Shown here: positions 1 to 8,338 of the stretch, piece after piece
Layout of the letters: each line of letters starts with the position of its first letter
Position numbering within the stretch: position 1 is the stretch's first letter
The notes under the pieces: model-generated
Told to the model about the DNA's origin: nothing
What the model saw: only the letters and a program-made list of their open reading frames with translations
Database searches by the model: none
Source of the DNA: Chelativorans sp. Marseille-P2723
GTDB lineage: Bacteria; Pseudomonadota; Alphaproteobacteria; Rhizobiales; Rhizobiaceae
Assembly: GCF_902809845.1 (NCBI RefSeq)
Contig: NZ_CADDWI010000009.1
Span: 458,144-522,143, forward strand
Reading direction: 5' to 3'
DNA: 64,000 bases
Translations under genes and position numbers: made by a program

Positions 1-229
1 TGGAGACCTGATCTCCCTCGCCAACCCGAACGTCCTGCACGACACCGCCTATCCGGGCGCGTCCCGGCACGACTATCCGGCTTTCCACGCGGCCGAACAC
101 GGCCTTCATCTCGGGAACCGTCAGCGGTTGCACGAGGAACTCGGCGGCAAAGGACATCGAGACGACAAAGGGTGCAGTCGCTGCAAGCGCTGCGGCAAAT
201 TGAACAACGGCTCGAATCATGTATTTCAT
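1..229 (-). CDS. RND-type efflux periplasmic adaptor (HlyD/AcrA family), 5' part only
   Basis: Leftward reading frame that starts at the ATG ending at 229 and runs off the left edge, giving about 76 residues. It opens with a hydrophobic signal-like stretch (residues 8-29, rich in A, V and F). Next comes a typical adaptor beginning: a VE-SRIVVPGRA stretch and the biotinyl-lipoyl-like GGVVQDVRVGEGDQVS. Family knowledge: such proteins link an inner-membrane RND pump to an outer-membrane channel. An alternative start lies at 220. The small YgaP-like gene lies just upstream and points the same way. No substrate can be inferred from this fragment. Confidence 0.75.
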   Translation of the reverse strand, partial: MKYMIRAVVQFAAALAATAPFVVSMSFAAEFLVQPLTVPEMKAVFGRVESRIVVPGRARIGGVVQDVRVGEGDQVS

Positions 230-295
230 CGCTTTTTCAGGCGGCAATGCGCAACTGCTGCAACTACTTTGAATGTAACGAGGCGGCTCGTTGGA

Positions 296-499
296 CTACT
301 TGAACGCGCAGCCTGTCTTCACCCCAAGCTTTCGGAAGACCATGGCCGCAGGGCAGAAGCCTGTGAGAGATGCCTGCATGAGATTCAGGCCGACAAAGGC
401 ATTCAGCAGATACCACCAGGGCGACACGTAGAAGCCGAGCGCCAGGGAAAGAAGAACCATGAACCCCGCGAACATCATCACCGCACGATCGAGCGTCAT
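296..499 (-). CDS. YgaP-like / DUF2892 small inner-membrane protein
   Basis: A 67-residue protein with two hydrophobic segments (about residues 6-24 and 28-45) and the GFCPA...GVKTGC tail typical of the transmembrane module that in YgaP is fused to rhodanese. I chose the ATG at 499 because AAGGAT lies just upstream; a longer frame reaches 556 without a ribosome site. It is divergent from the ArsR gene at 658, so both are probably controlled from the 500-657 gap. Family context (not shown here biochemically) links it to sulfur or persulfide handling. A second member of this family is at 12734-12940. Confidence 0.75.
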   Translation of the reverse strand: MTLDRAVMMFAGFMVLLSLALGFYVSPWWYLLNAFVGLNLMQASLTGFCPAAMVFRKLGVKTGCAFK

Positions 500-627
500 T
501 TGAGTAATCCTTTTGTTATCGAACCCACTTGTGCGACCCTGGAAGCCATCCCGCATTGATCCGGCTCAAACCCGCCGGCCAGCAGTGGTCCTGCGGTCCG
601 CACAGCAGGCAAAATCGTGGCTTGCAT

Positions 628-668
628 ATAACATTCAAAGAACTTAAATTCAAGAACATGAATGTTAT
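628..668. promoter_or_regulatory. Putative SqrR/BigR-type operator
   Basis: Two overlapping symmetries lie at the start of the ArsR gene. Outer arms ATAACATTC (628-636) and GAATGTTAT (660-668) form a perfect 9-bp inverted repeat. Inside is ATTC-AAGAACAT-GAAT (648-663), which fits the ATTC-N8-GAAT pattern I recall for the sulfide-responsive repressor SqrR. It lies between the divergent YgaP-like gene and the ArsR gene and covers the first ATG of the latter (658). This favours autoregulation, or use of the in-frame ATGs at 667 or 673. Confidence 0.55.
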
Positions 669-1002
669 GGATATGATTCCCGCTTCCGAATCCGCCGCCG
701 AGCTGATGCGCAGCCTGTCTCATCCCCAACGACTGCTGGTGCTTTGCGCGCTGGTGGATGGCGAGAAGTCGGTTGCTGAATTGCGTCAGGAACTAGGGAT
801 CGAGCAGGTGCCGATGTCGCAGCAACTGATGCGCCTGAGGGCGGACGGGCTCGTCGAGGCCCGCCGTGAGGGAACGGCGGTCTTCTACAGCATTACCCAG
901 CCACAGGTCCTGACGGTGATCGAAGCGCTCCACACCGCCTATTGCAGAAAGCAACCCTCAGCCCCCCGACCCGGCCAAAGGGGAAACGAGGCGGCGGACT
1001 GA
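658..1002 (+). CDS. ArsR/SmtB repressor, SqrR/BigR-like with two cysteines
   Basis: A 114-residue winged-helix protein. It has LMRSLSHPQRLLVLCALVDGEKSVAEL near the N-terminus, recognition helix VPMSQQLMRLRADGLVEARREG, then the wing and a final helix ending HTAYCRKQ. The two cysteines, in the LVLC helix and in the AYC helix, sit where BigR/SqrR proteins form a persulfide-sensing tetrasulfide or disulfide. No ArsR metal-site ELCVC motif is present. Starts at 667 and 673 are also possible. It is divergent from the YgaP-like and adaptor genes. It is one of three such regulators here (see 11044 and 14292). Ligand specificity is inferred. Confidence 0.8.
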   Translation: MNVMDMIPASESAAELMRSLSHPQRLLVLCALVDGEKSVAELRQELGIEQVPMSQQLMRLRADGLVEARREGTAVFYSITQPQVLTVIEALHTAYCRKQPSAPRPGQRGNEAAD

Positions 1003-1049
1003 CGGCCAGACCAGGCTAGTTCGCCCGACATCCAGGTCGGGCCGTCCTG

Positions 1050-1193
1050 TCATTCGCCAGCCTTCCCTGCTCTTCCGGAGACTGTAACCGCCTGCTTCTT
1101 TGCCGCATCATCCATCAGTTCGTACCACATAGCGTTGAGGACGGCGACGGCCGCGGCAAGGGGCAGGCCAAGCAACCATGCAAAATACCACAT
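1050..1193 (-). CDS. cydX: Cytochrome bd small subunit CydX/CbdX
   Basis: A 47-residue protein starting MWYFAWLLGLPLAA with one transmembrane helix (about residues 3-21), followed by NAMWYELMDD and a charged tail. The MWYFAWxLG opening is characteristic of CydX/YbgT, which stabilises the haem-containing core of cytochrome bd. It lies 16 bp after cydB in the same direction, as expected for the last gene of the operon. Its small size makes it easy to miss, but the sequence match and context are strong. Confidence 0.9.
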   Translation of the reverse strand: MWYFAWLLGLPLAAAVAVLNAMWYELMDDAAKKQAVTVSGRAGKAGE

Positions 1194-1209
1194 TGCGAAT
1201 TTCCCTTGT

Positions 1210-2367
1210 TCAATAGGCGTGGCCTGAGCCGTCAGTGATCGACTTCTCGTCCACCTTGCCCCACAGCACGCGATAGACCCAGGCGGTGTAGGCGACCACG
1301 ATCGGCACGAAAACCACGCTGACGACCAGCATGATGAAGAGCGTCATATGGCTCGACGAAGCGTCCCAGACGGTCAGGCTGGCCTGCGGCTGGATCGATG
1401 ACGGCAGGATGAAAGGAAACATCGACAGCCCGACCGTCGAGATGATGCCGAGGATGGAGACGGACGAGGCAAGGATCGCCGCAACCTCGCGCCTCGCGCG
1501 CATAAAAGCATAGGCGCCCGCCGCCCCGGCAAAACCCATCGCCGGGCCGGGCACCATCCATGGATGGGTGGCATAGTTCTCGAACCAGATACCTGGCGCC
1601 CGCTCCACCGTCTTGGCGAGGGGGTTGGAGGGGCCGGTCGTGACGACCTCGCTGGTGATACGATAGCCGTCGATGCCGAGCCAGAGCCACAGCCCGCCGA
1701 TCGCGAACAGGGCGATGGTCACGAGCGCGGCAATGCTTCCGTAGGCACGCGAGCGGTCGGCGACCGGGCCTTCCGTCTTCAGAACAAGCCAGGCCGCCCC
1801 GTGCATGACCAGCATGGCGACGGACAGGAGGCCAGCCAGCAACCCGAACGGGTTCAGAAGTTCAAACAATGTCGTGCCCTCATAGAAGATGCGCAGATCG
1901 CTTTCGAACCGAAACGGAACTCCTTGCAGGACGTTGCCGACGGCTACACCCATGACGAGCGCCGGCACGCCGCCGCCGATGAAGAGAGCCCAGTCCCAGG
2001 CTGTACGCCATGCCGCGCTCTCGCGCTCGGATCGGTATTTGAAGCCGACAGGGCGCAGGATGAGGGCGAACAGGATGGCGAACATCGCGAGGTAGAAGCC
2101 GGAGAAGGAGACGGCGTAGAGCGGCGGCCAGGCGGCGAAGATCGCACCGCCGCCGAGGACCAGCCACACCTGATTGCCTTCCCAAACCGGGCCGACGGAA
2201 TTGATGACGACACGGCGCTCGACATCCGTTCTGGCCACGAAAGGCAACAGGAATCCCGTGCCCAGATCGAAGCCGTCCATCACGGCAAAGCCGATGAGCA
2301 GCACACCGAGCAGCAGCCACCAGGCGACGCGGAGAATTTCGTAATCGATATATTGATGCAGGATCAT
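1210..2367 (-). CDS. cydB: Cytochrome bd ubiquinol oxidase subunit II
   Basis: A 385-residue integral membrane protein with eight or nine hydrophobic helices. The start MILHQYIDYEILRVAWWLL and the motifs GFDLGTGFLLPFVARTD and GPVWEGNQVW are diagnostic of CydB, and the length is normal. The ATG at 2367 is four bases after the cydA stop, showing tight coupling. With CydA and CydX it forms the high-affinity quinol oxidase that reduces oxygen at low tension without pumping protons. It is known to tolerate sulfide, which fits the sulfide genes next door. The reading frame is intact. Confidence 0.95.
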   Translation of the reverse strand: MILHQYIDYEILRVAWWLLLGVLLIGFAVMDGFDLGTGFLLPFVARTDVERRVVINSVGPVWEGNQVWLVLGGGAIFAAWPPLYAVSFSGFYLAMFAILFALILRPVGFKYRSERESAAWRTAWDWALFIGGGVPALVMGVAVGNVLQGVPFRFESDLRIFYEGTTLFELLNPFGLLAGLLSVAMLVMHGAAWLVLKTEGPVADRSRAYGSIAALVTIALFAIGGLWLWLGIDGYRITSEVVTTGPSNPLAKTVERAPGIWFENYATHPWMVPGPAMGFAGAAGAYAFMRARREVAAILASSVSILGIISTVGLSMFPFILPSSIQPQASLTVWDASSSHMTLFIMLVVSVVFVPIVVAYTAWVYRVLWGKVDEKSITDGSGHAY

Positions 2368-2371
2368 AGTT

Positions 2372-3949
2372 CTACTCCGCAGCAGCGAACGAGGTCGGAA
2401 CAAGTTTGGCCTCGGGCTCGTCATCGGGCTCCGGTCCGTGGCGGATCGCCCTGATCATCAAAGCCATCTCGATGATGAACAGCACCGTGTAAATCAGCAC
2501 GAAGCCGGCGATGGTGGCGAGCACCGTCGCGGCCCCCAGATTGGAGACCGCTGCGGCGGTCGGCAGCACGCCCTCGATGATCCAGGGCTGGCGACCGAAT
2601 TCCGCGACGATCCAGCCCAGTTCGGCCGCGATCCATGGCAGGGGTATCGAGAAGACGGCGACGCGCAGGAGGAAAGGATAGCGGTCGAGCCGGCGGCGCG
2701 CCGAGAGGTAGAAGAACACGGCCATCAGGGCAATGAAGAAAAAGCCCAGACCGACCATGATGCGAAACGACCAGAACAGCGTTGGAACGTGGGGAACCGT
2801 GTCCAGCGCCGCCTGATGGATCTGGTCTTCAGTCGCCTGACGCGGATCGTCGACATAACGCTTGAGAAGAAGGGCATATCCGAGGTCGCGGCCATTGTTC
2901 TCGAAGGCCGTGCGCACTTCCGGTGCAACATTGGCCCCGCCATTCGTCTCCCGGATCTGCTGGAGTGCGTCGAAAGCCGTGACGCCCCGACGAATGCGTG
3001 TCTCGGCATGCTCCACCAGTTCGTCTATGCCGGGGATTTCGGCGGTCAGCGAGCGCGTGCCGATCAGGCCCATCACCCATGGAATCCTGACCGCATAATG
3101 GGTTTCGCGAGCCTCCTGGTCGGGAAGCCCGAACAGGGTGAAGGCGGCGGGCGCAGGTTCGGTCTCCCACATGCCCTCCATGGCCGCCAGCTTCATCTTC
3201 TGGTGCTCGGTCGACAGATAGCCGCTCTCGTCGCCGAGAACGACGACCGACAGCGCCGCGGCAAGGCCGAACGAGGCCGCAACCGTCATCGAGCGCTTGG
3301 CCAATTCGGAATGCCGTTCCTTGAGCACATACCAGGCCGAGACGCCGAGGACGAAAACCGCGGCGGTGACGTAGCCGGCGGAAATCGTGTGCACGAACTT
3401 CGCCTGCGCCACCGGATTGAAAAGCACCGCATAGAAGTCGTTCACTTCCATGCGCATGGTCTGCGGATTGAAGACGGAACCGACCGGGTTCTGCATCCAG
3501 CCATTGGCAATGAGAATCCATAGCGCCGAAAGATTCGAGCCGAGAGCCACGGCCCAGGTGGCGGCGAGGTGACCGACCCTGGACAGTTTATCCCATCCGA
3601 AAAAGAAGAGGCCGACGAAGGTCGCTTCGAGGAAGAAGGCCATCAGCCCTTCGATCGCCAGCGGAGCGCCGAAGATGTCGCCGACATAATGGCTATAATA
3701 GCTCCAGTTCATGCCGAACTGGAATTCCATGACAAGGCCGGTGGCGACGCCGAGCACAAAGTTGATGCCGAACAGCGTGCCCCAGAACTTAGTCATCTGG
3801 CGCCAGATCGGTCGCCCCGTCATGACGTAGACTGTCTCCATGATCGCCAGCAGCACAGAAAGGCCGAGCGTCAGGGGCACGAAGAGGAAATGGTAAAGCG
3901 CGGTGATGGCGAATTGCAGCCGCGAAAGATCTACAATGTCCAGGTCCAT
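2372..3949 (-). CDS. cydA: Cytochrome bd ubiquinol oxidase subunit I
   Basis: A 525-residue membrane protein carrying haems b558, b595 and d. It begins MDLDIVDLSRLQFAITALYH, where the histidine near residue 19 is a conserved haem ligand. It contains GRQPWIIEGVLPT, the hallmark near the quinol site, and the periplasmic Q-loop region around GDESGYLSTEHQKMKLAAMEGMW. Length and frame are normal. It is preceded by cydC (gap 3950-4016) and followed four bases later by cydB. This catalytic subunit looks functional, although the assembly genes upstream are broken in this sequence. Confidence 0.95.
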   Translation of the reverse strand: MDLDIVDLSRLQFAITALYHFLFVPLTLGLSVLLAIMETVYVMTGRPIWRQMTKFWGTLFGINFVLGVATGLVMEFQFGMNWSYYSHYVGDIFGAPLAIEGLMAFFLEATFVGLFFFGWDKLSRVGHLAATWAVALGSNLSALWILIANGWMQNPVGSVFNPQTMRMEVNDFYAVLFNPVAQAKFVHTISAGYVTAAVFVLGVSAWYVLKERHSELAKRSMTVAASFGLAAALSVVVLGDESGYLSTEHQKMKLAAMEGMWETEPAPAAFTLFGLPDQEARETHYAVRIPWVMGLIGTRSLTAEIPGIDELVEHAETRIRRGVTAFDALQQIRETNGGANVAPEVRTAFENNGRDLGYALLLKRYVDDPRQATEDQIHQAALDTVPHVPTLFWSFRIMVGLGFFFIALMAVFFYLSARRRLDRYPFLLRVAVFSIPLPWIAAELGWIVAEFGRQPWIIEGVLPTAAAVSNLGAATVLATIAGFVLIYTVLFIIEMALMIRAIRHGPEPDDEPEAKLVPTSFAAAE

Positions 3950-4016
3950 TAAGTATTCTCCATTCGCCCATCATCGCAAGGTGTTGCCGGCAGTCTTTGA
4001 TATCGGTCAATCGCCA

Positions 4017-5724
4017 TCAGTCCGGTCGCAAGTCTTCGAGCAGGGAGGCAAATTCCGGCCCGCCGCGCCGGACGATGGTAGTGATCGATCCCTTGTCCAT
4101 GATGACAATGCTGTCGGCGAGTTCGGCCTCCCGCCGGATATGCGTGGCCAACACTATCGAACGCCCTTCGGCCCGTGCTGCAAGACGGATCAGGACGTCA
4201 CGCGCCGTCGGCCCGTCGAGCCCCTCGGTCGGCTCGTCGAGCAGCCATAGCGGCGCGTCGCGCAGGAACAGGCGAGCGAGCGCCAGCGCGCAGGAACAGG
4301 CGAGCGAGCGCCAGCCGACGCGCCTGCCCGCCCGAAAGACCAAACCCCCCTTCGCCGAGCCGCGTATCGAGCTTCTCCGGGAGAGCTTCGACATCCTCTC
4401 TGAGGCCTGCGGCCTCGAGTGCGGCAAGCAGTCGGGAATCGTCGGCCTTCGGATCGGCGAGGCGAAGGTTGTCGCGCAGGCAGTCCTGAAACAGTTCGGT
4501 CCTCTGTGTCAGCAGCGTTGCCACCCGTCGTTCGACCATACCGTGTTCGGCCGCTATTTCCCCGGCAATGAGGGCGAGCAACGTCGACTTGCCGGCGCCG
4601 CTCGGTCCCACGAGCGCGACTCGCTGGCCGTCACGGATCATAAGCGAGACATCGCGCAGCGTCGGCGCGGAAGCGCCCGCATGCCTGACCGTTGCATGCG
4701 CCAGACAGACGGAAAGGCCGGCAGGAGGACCGAGGGCGGCCGATTCGGGAGGAAGAACCTCCAGACGCGGCGCGATCCGACGCGCCGCAAGCAGTGTGCG
4801 CCCCAGCTCAAGGGCGCCTCTGCGCAGTGGCGTGAAAGGTTCCAGGGCCGCGAACGCCACGAGAATGCCGAGCGCGGCGACTGGCGCGTCGATGGAACCT
4901 GTCTCGGCAAGCAGCGTCATGGCGACGACGGTGGCCGACAACAGTAGCGTCCCGACAATACCGAAAGCGATGCCCGTCTTGGTTTCTATGCGATTGAGCG
5001 CGTCGTCGCTCTCTGCAAGATAGCGGTCCACCGTGGCGGCATCTTGCTGCCGGGCAGCAAGTTGTCCTGCCATGATCAATTCCGTATGACCGGCGACGAG
5101 GTCGATGATGTGTGAGCGCAGGATTTCAAGGCCATGCGCCCGTCGCTCCGCCGGCCTTTTCGCGGCAATGGCCGCAACGGTGGGAATTCCAGCCCCCGCC
5201 AGCACGAGCAAAAAGACAATCGCGGTTCCGAACAGCGGCTCGATCAGCCCCAGCACGGTACCGCTTGCCAGCGCCACGACAAGCGCGCCAAAAAGCGGCA
5301 CCAACACACGCAGGTAGAGCGAATCCAGCGCGTCGATGTCGAGCGTCAGCCGGAACAGCAAGCGGGCCGGCCGCTTGATGAGGCCGGCGGCCATGTCGGG
5401 CCGGGCCCAACCCCGGAACAGCCCCTCGCGCAGTTCGGCAAGTACGCCGAGGGTTGCATCGTGCGTCGTCAATCGCTCGCCATAGCGGGCGGCGGTGCGG
5501 ACAAGCGCGAGGAAGCGGATACCTGCTGCCGGGGCGAATACGTCGAAGGCAAGCGCAGTCGTGACCGACAGGCCGGCGATCGCCGTGGCTGTGATGAACC
5601 AGCCGGAAAGGCCGAGAAGCGCTACTCCGGCCAGAGCCGTGGCGGCTGAAAGAAGCGCACCGGCAACCGGCATGAAACGATTGCCGGAGAGGAAAAGCAC
5701 GAGGATCGGTCGCAGGCTGGTCAT
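4017..5724 (-). pseudogene. cydC: ABC exporter CydC, frameshifted by a 28-bp tandem duplication
   Basis: The ATG at 5724 opens a CydC-type half-transporter: six helices over about residues 1-290, Walker A GPSGAGKST and signature LSGGQARRLALARLFLR. Just after the signature a 28-bp direct duplication (4259-4314) shifts the frame. The proper end, DAPLWLLDEPTEGLDG (Walker B) through the H-loop region ATHIRREAEL, continues in the next frame and stops at 4017. Removing one repeat copy restores one continuous protein. CydDC exports cysteine and glutathione and is needed to assemble cytochrome bd. The stop of cydD overlaps this start (ATGA). Whether the lesion is real needs read evidence. Confidence 0.85.
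4259..4314. repeat. 28-bp perfect tandem duplication in cydC
   Basis: The 28-bp unit beginning CGCGCAGGAACAGG occupies 4259-4286 and again 4287-4314 with no difference. Because 28 is not a multiple of three, it breaks cydC between the ABC signature and Walker B. The duplicated peptide is the LALARLFLR segment, seen once in each frame. It is one of four short perfect tandem duplications in the window. Confidence 0.97.
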
Positions 5725-7540
5725 GCCGCGCGCTCCAGTCGCCCCGGTGTCACGCGCACGATCCGATCCATGCGTGCCGCCAGCACAGGATCATGCGTAG
5801 CGACGATCAGAGTGCGGCCGTCCGCCAGCGCCAGAAGAGCGTCGGCGATCTGCCGGGCGGTTACCACATCGAGATGCGCGGTGGGTTCGTCGGCGAGGAT
5901 CAGCCCGGTTTCGGGGGCTGCGACAATGCGCGCGAGCGCAAGCCGCGAGGCCTCGCCTCCCGACAAGCCAACACCGCCCTCGCCGACCGGCGCCGCCCCT
6001 CTCCTGGCGCACCGCCCTCGCCGACCGGCGCCGCCCCTCTCCTGGCGGCCACCGCGCCGAGGCCCACCAGATCCAGGGCCTTTCGGACCACCTTCCTGCT
6101 TATGCCGGGTCGCCCCAGCGTGACATTGCCTGCAAGTGTCGCGGGGAAAATGTGCGGACGTTGTCCGATGAACGCCATGCGTCGGCGCAGCGCTGCAGCT
6201 GTACGCTGCGACATGACCTCTCCTCCGATCAGGATGCGGCCGCTTTCGGGCAGCGCAAAGCCGGAAAGCAGCGCGAGCAGCGTCGATTTTCCGGATCCGC
6301 TGGAACCGAGCAGCGCCACATGCTCGCCGGGGACGACGTCGAGATCGAAGCCGTCGAAGACAGGCTCGGTATTGGAAGCGTGGCGAAAGCGAAGCTTTTC
6401 GATGCGAACACCTGGCGGCGAAGATGGAGCCGGCCCGAATGGCAAATCCTCATCTTGGGCCCCGGGAAGTAGCGTGCCTTGCTGTGCAAGATCGCGAACC
6501 GCCTGCATGGCCGCCTCGCCCGCGGCCCGGTCGTGCCAGACGGTGGAAAGGTCACGCAACGGTTCGAAGAAGGCGGGCGCGAGCAGCAGAATGAACAAAC
6601 CTTCTTTGAGGGAAAGCGTCGTCTCCCAGGCGCCAAAGGGGAGTTGTCCCAGAAGGTGGAAACCGACGTAGACGGCGACCATGGCGACGCCCAGCGCGGA
6701 GCACAACTCAAGCACCGCGGACGACAGGAAGGCGATCCGCAGCACCGCCATGGTGCGCAGCCGGAGATTTTCCGCATCGAGCCTTAGCCTGCGGGCGGTC
6801 ATGTCGACGGCTCCGAGCGAGCGGATCGTGGCAAGACCACGCAGCCGGTCGAGCAGGAAGGCGTTCATGCTCCCCAGTTCGACGAGTTGCGCCTTGCTCG
6901 CGGCCTTGGCGCGCCAGCCGATGAGCGCCATGAAGATCGGGATCAGGGGTGCAGCGATGAGGAGCACCAGGGCGGCGGCCCAGGACCAGACGAAGACGCA
7001 AGCGAAGATCAGCAGCGGCATGATCGTCGCACGCAGTCGCGCCGGCTGGAAACGGGCAACGTGTGGTACGATCGCCTCCGCCTGCTCGGCCAGCGTGCTC
7101 GCTGCGAGGCCGGAGGCAGGACGGGCGGGGTCGATCGGCGAACGGTCCGCGAGAGCGGCCAGGGCATCGCGGCGAAGATCGGACAGGCTATGACGCGCCT
7201 GACGAAAGGCTATGCGAGCGCCGGCGGCATCGAGAACCGACCTCAGCACTCCGAGGACAAACACGCCTGTCGCATACCACCAGACCGAAGCGGCGGCGTC
7301 TCCGGCGCCGATGTTCCCCACTGCCGATGCGAGCAGCCAAGCTTGCGGAATCCAGATCGTGGACGCAAAGATTTGAAGAGCCGATCCAGTCCGGGCTTTT
7401 GCATTCGATGCCGGTCGCATGGTCGCATGGCACTGATCGGTATCAGCGCCTCCCTCGCCGCGAGATGCATCGCAAGGACCGATGACCGCGGCTTCCGCTC
7501 GCCTATCTTCCGGCGCGCTGATGGAACCGGCTTTGGTCAC
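5721..7540 (-). pseudogene. cydD: ABC exporter CydD, frameshifted by a 38-bp tandem duplication
   Basis: The frame starts at a GTG (7540) overlapping the stop of the regulator; an ATG at 7417 gives a more usual length. It has six hydrophobic segments, then the ABC domain with Walker A GSSGSGKST and a Q-loop ending FIGQRPHIFPATLAGNVTLG. Near GLGAVAAR the frame is lost at a 38-bp direct duplication (5972-6047). The signature MSGGEASRLALARI and the Walker B segment TGLILADEPTAHLD continue in another frame to the stop at 5721. Removing one copy repairs it. CydD pairs with CydC to export thiols during bd oxidase maturation. Confidence 0.85.
5972..6047. repeat. 38-bp perfect tandem duplication in cydD
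   Basis: The unit beginning CACCGCCCTCGCCGACCGG lies at 5972-6009 and is repeated exactly at 6010-6047. It falls just before the ABC signature of CydD and shifts the reading frame (38 = 3x12+2). It resembles the 28-bp event in cydC, so both halves of one heterodimeric transporter are hit by the same kind of change. Confidence 0.97.
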
Positions 7541-8115
7541 ACTCGCCCCTTCCCGTCTTTTGTTTTCCGACGACCCACGGAGACGATCTTGTCGCTGGCA
7601 TCGAGCAACCTGGAGATGCGGGAACCCAACCCAAGCAAGGTCGCGAGCCGCTGGGTGTCGAGCTGCTTGACATCATCATACCAGGTCGTCAGTTGCTCGA
7701 TCAGGCCGTGCATCTCGGTCATGCGTCGCTGCGCGAAGCGTTCGCTCTCGCCCTGCGGATCCTGCATCAGAATTTCGCGCAGCACCGAAAGCGTAGGATC
7801 GATTTCGCGCTTTTTTCTTTCCTCGATCAGCGTGCGCAGGATTTGCCAGACATCATCCGGCGCGGAGAAGAACTCACGACGATCGCCCGGCTTGTGGCTT
7901 AGCAGAACAAGGCGCCACGCTTGCAATTCGCGCAAGCTCATCGAGACATTCGAGCGTGAAATGCCGAGTGCCTCGACAATCTCGTCGGCACATAGCGGCT
8001 TCGGTGAGACATAGAGAAGGGCGTAGATCTGGCCGACCGTGCGGTTGATACCCCAGCGACTCCCCATCTCTCCGAAATGAAGAACAAAAGCCTGAATGAG
8101 TGGCGGAAGGTTCAC
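7537..8115 (-). CDS. GbsR/MarR-type transcriptional regulator of the cyd operon
   Basis: A 192-residue protein with a winged-helix DNA-binding domain. The helix-turn-helix is near residues 42-65 (CADEIVEALGISRSNVSMSLRELQAW), the wing carries KPGDRREFF, and a long helical C-terminal half probably dimerises. Start MNLPPLIQAFVLHFGEMGSRWGINRTVGQIYALL is typical of GbsR-family proteins. Its stop overlaps the GTG start of cydD, so it is the first gene of the cyd operon. A perfect 16-bp palindrome lies 17 bp upstream of its start (8133-8148), suggesting autoregulation. The signal it senses is unknown. Confidence 0.85.
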   Translation of the reverse strand: MNLPPLIQAFVLHFGEMGSRWGINRTVGQIYALLYVSPKPLCADEIVEALGISRSNVSMSLRELQAWRLVLLSHKPGDRREFFSAPDDVWQILRTLIEERKKREIDPTLSVLREILMQDPQGESERFAQRRMTEMHGLIEQLTTWYDDVKQLDTQRLATLLGLGSRISRLLDASDKIVSVGRRKTKDGKGRV

Positions 8116-8132
8116 GGCGGACTTTCACGGAG

Positions 8133-8148
8133 TTCAGAAATTTCTGAA
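8133..8148. promoter_or_regulatory. 16-bp perfect palindrome, likely operator of the cyd regulator
   Basis: TTCAGAAATTTCTGAA is a perfect inverted repeat 17 bp upstream of the regulator's ATG at 8115. AT-rich sequence (TATATATAAAG) lies just beyond it, as expected of a promoter. The length and symmetry fit a dimeric MarR/GbsR-type binding site. The rest of the 8116-8338 gap shows no supported gene. Confidence 0.65.
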
Positions 8149-8338
8149 ACTTCTATATATAAAGACGTGATTGCGCAAGTCTGCATTGCTAGCGCCTGAG
8201 GTGTACATCGCGAAAGACAAGGAACCTTCAACACATCTCGTCAGCTCAAAATGGCCATGCTTTATCGAAGCCGTGAGAACTCTGGATCGGTCAACCCCGG
8301 AAGATAGTCCGTAGGGCGCCAATGTCCGTATTCGTGGC

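Noticed and set aside
128..559. Rightward 143-codon frame across the adaptor and YgaP-like genes
   Set aside because: Antisense shadow rich in R, H and E; the leftward genes have clear families.
7411..7436. An 8-bp direct repeat (GGTCGCAT twice) near the CydD N-terminus as a fifth duplication event
   Set aside because: It lies in the uncertain N-terminal extension, is too short to separate from chance, and does not break the body of the gene.
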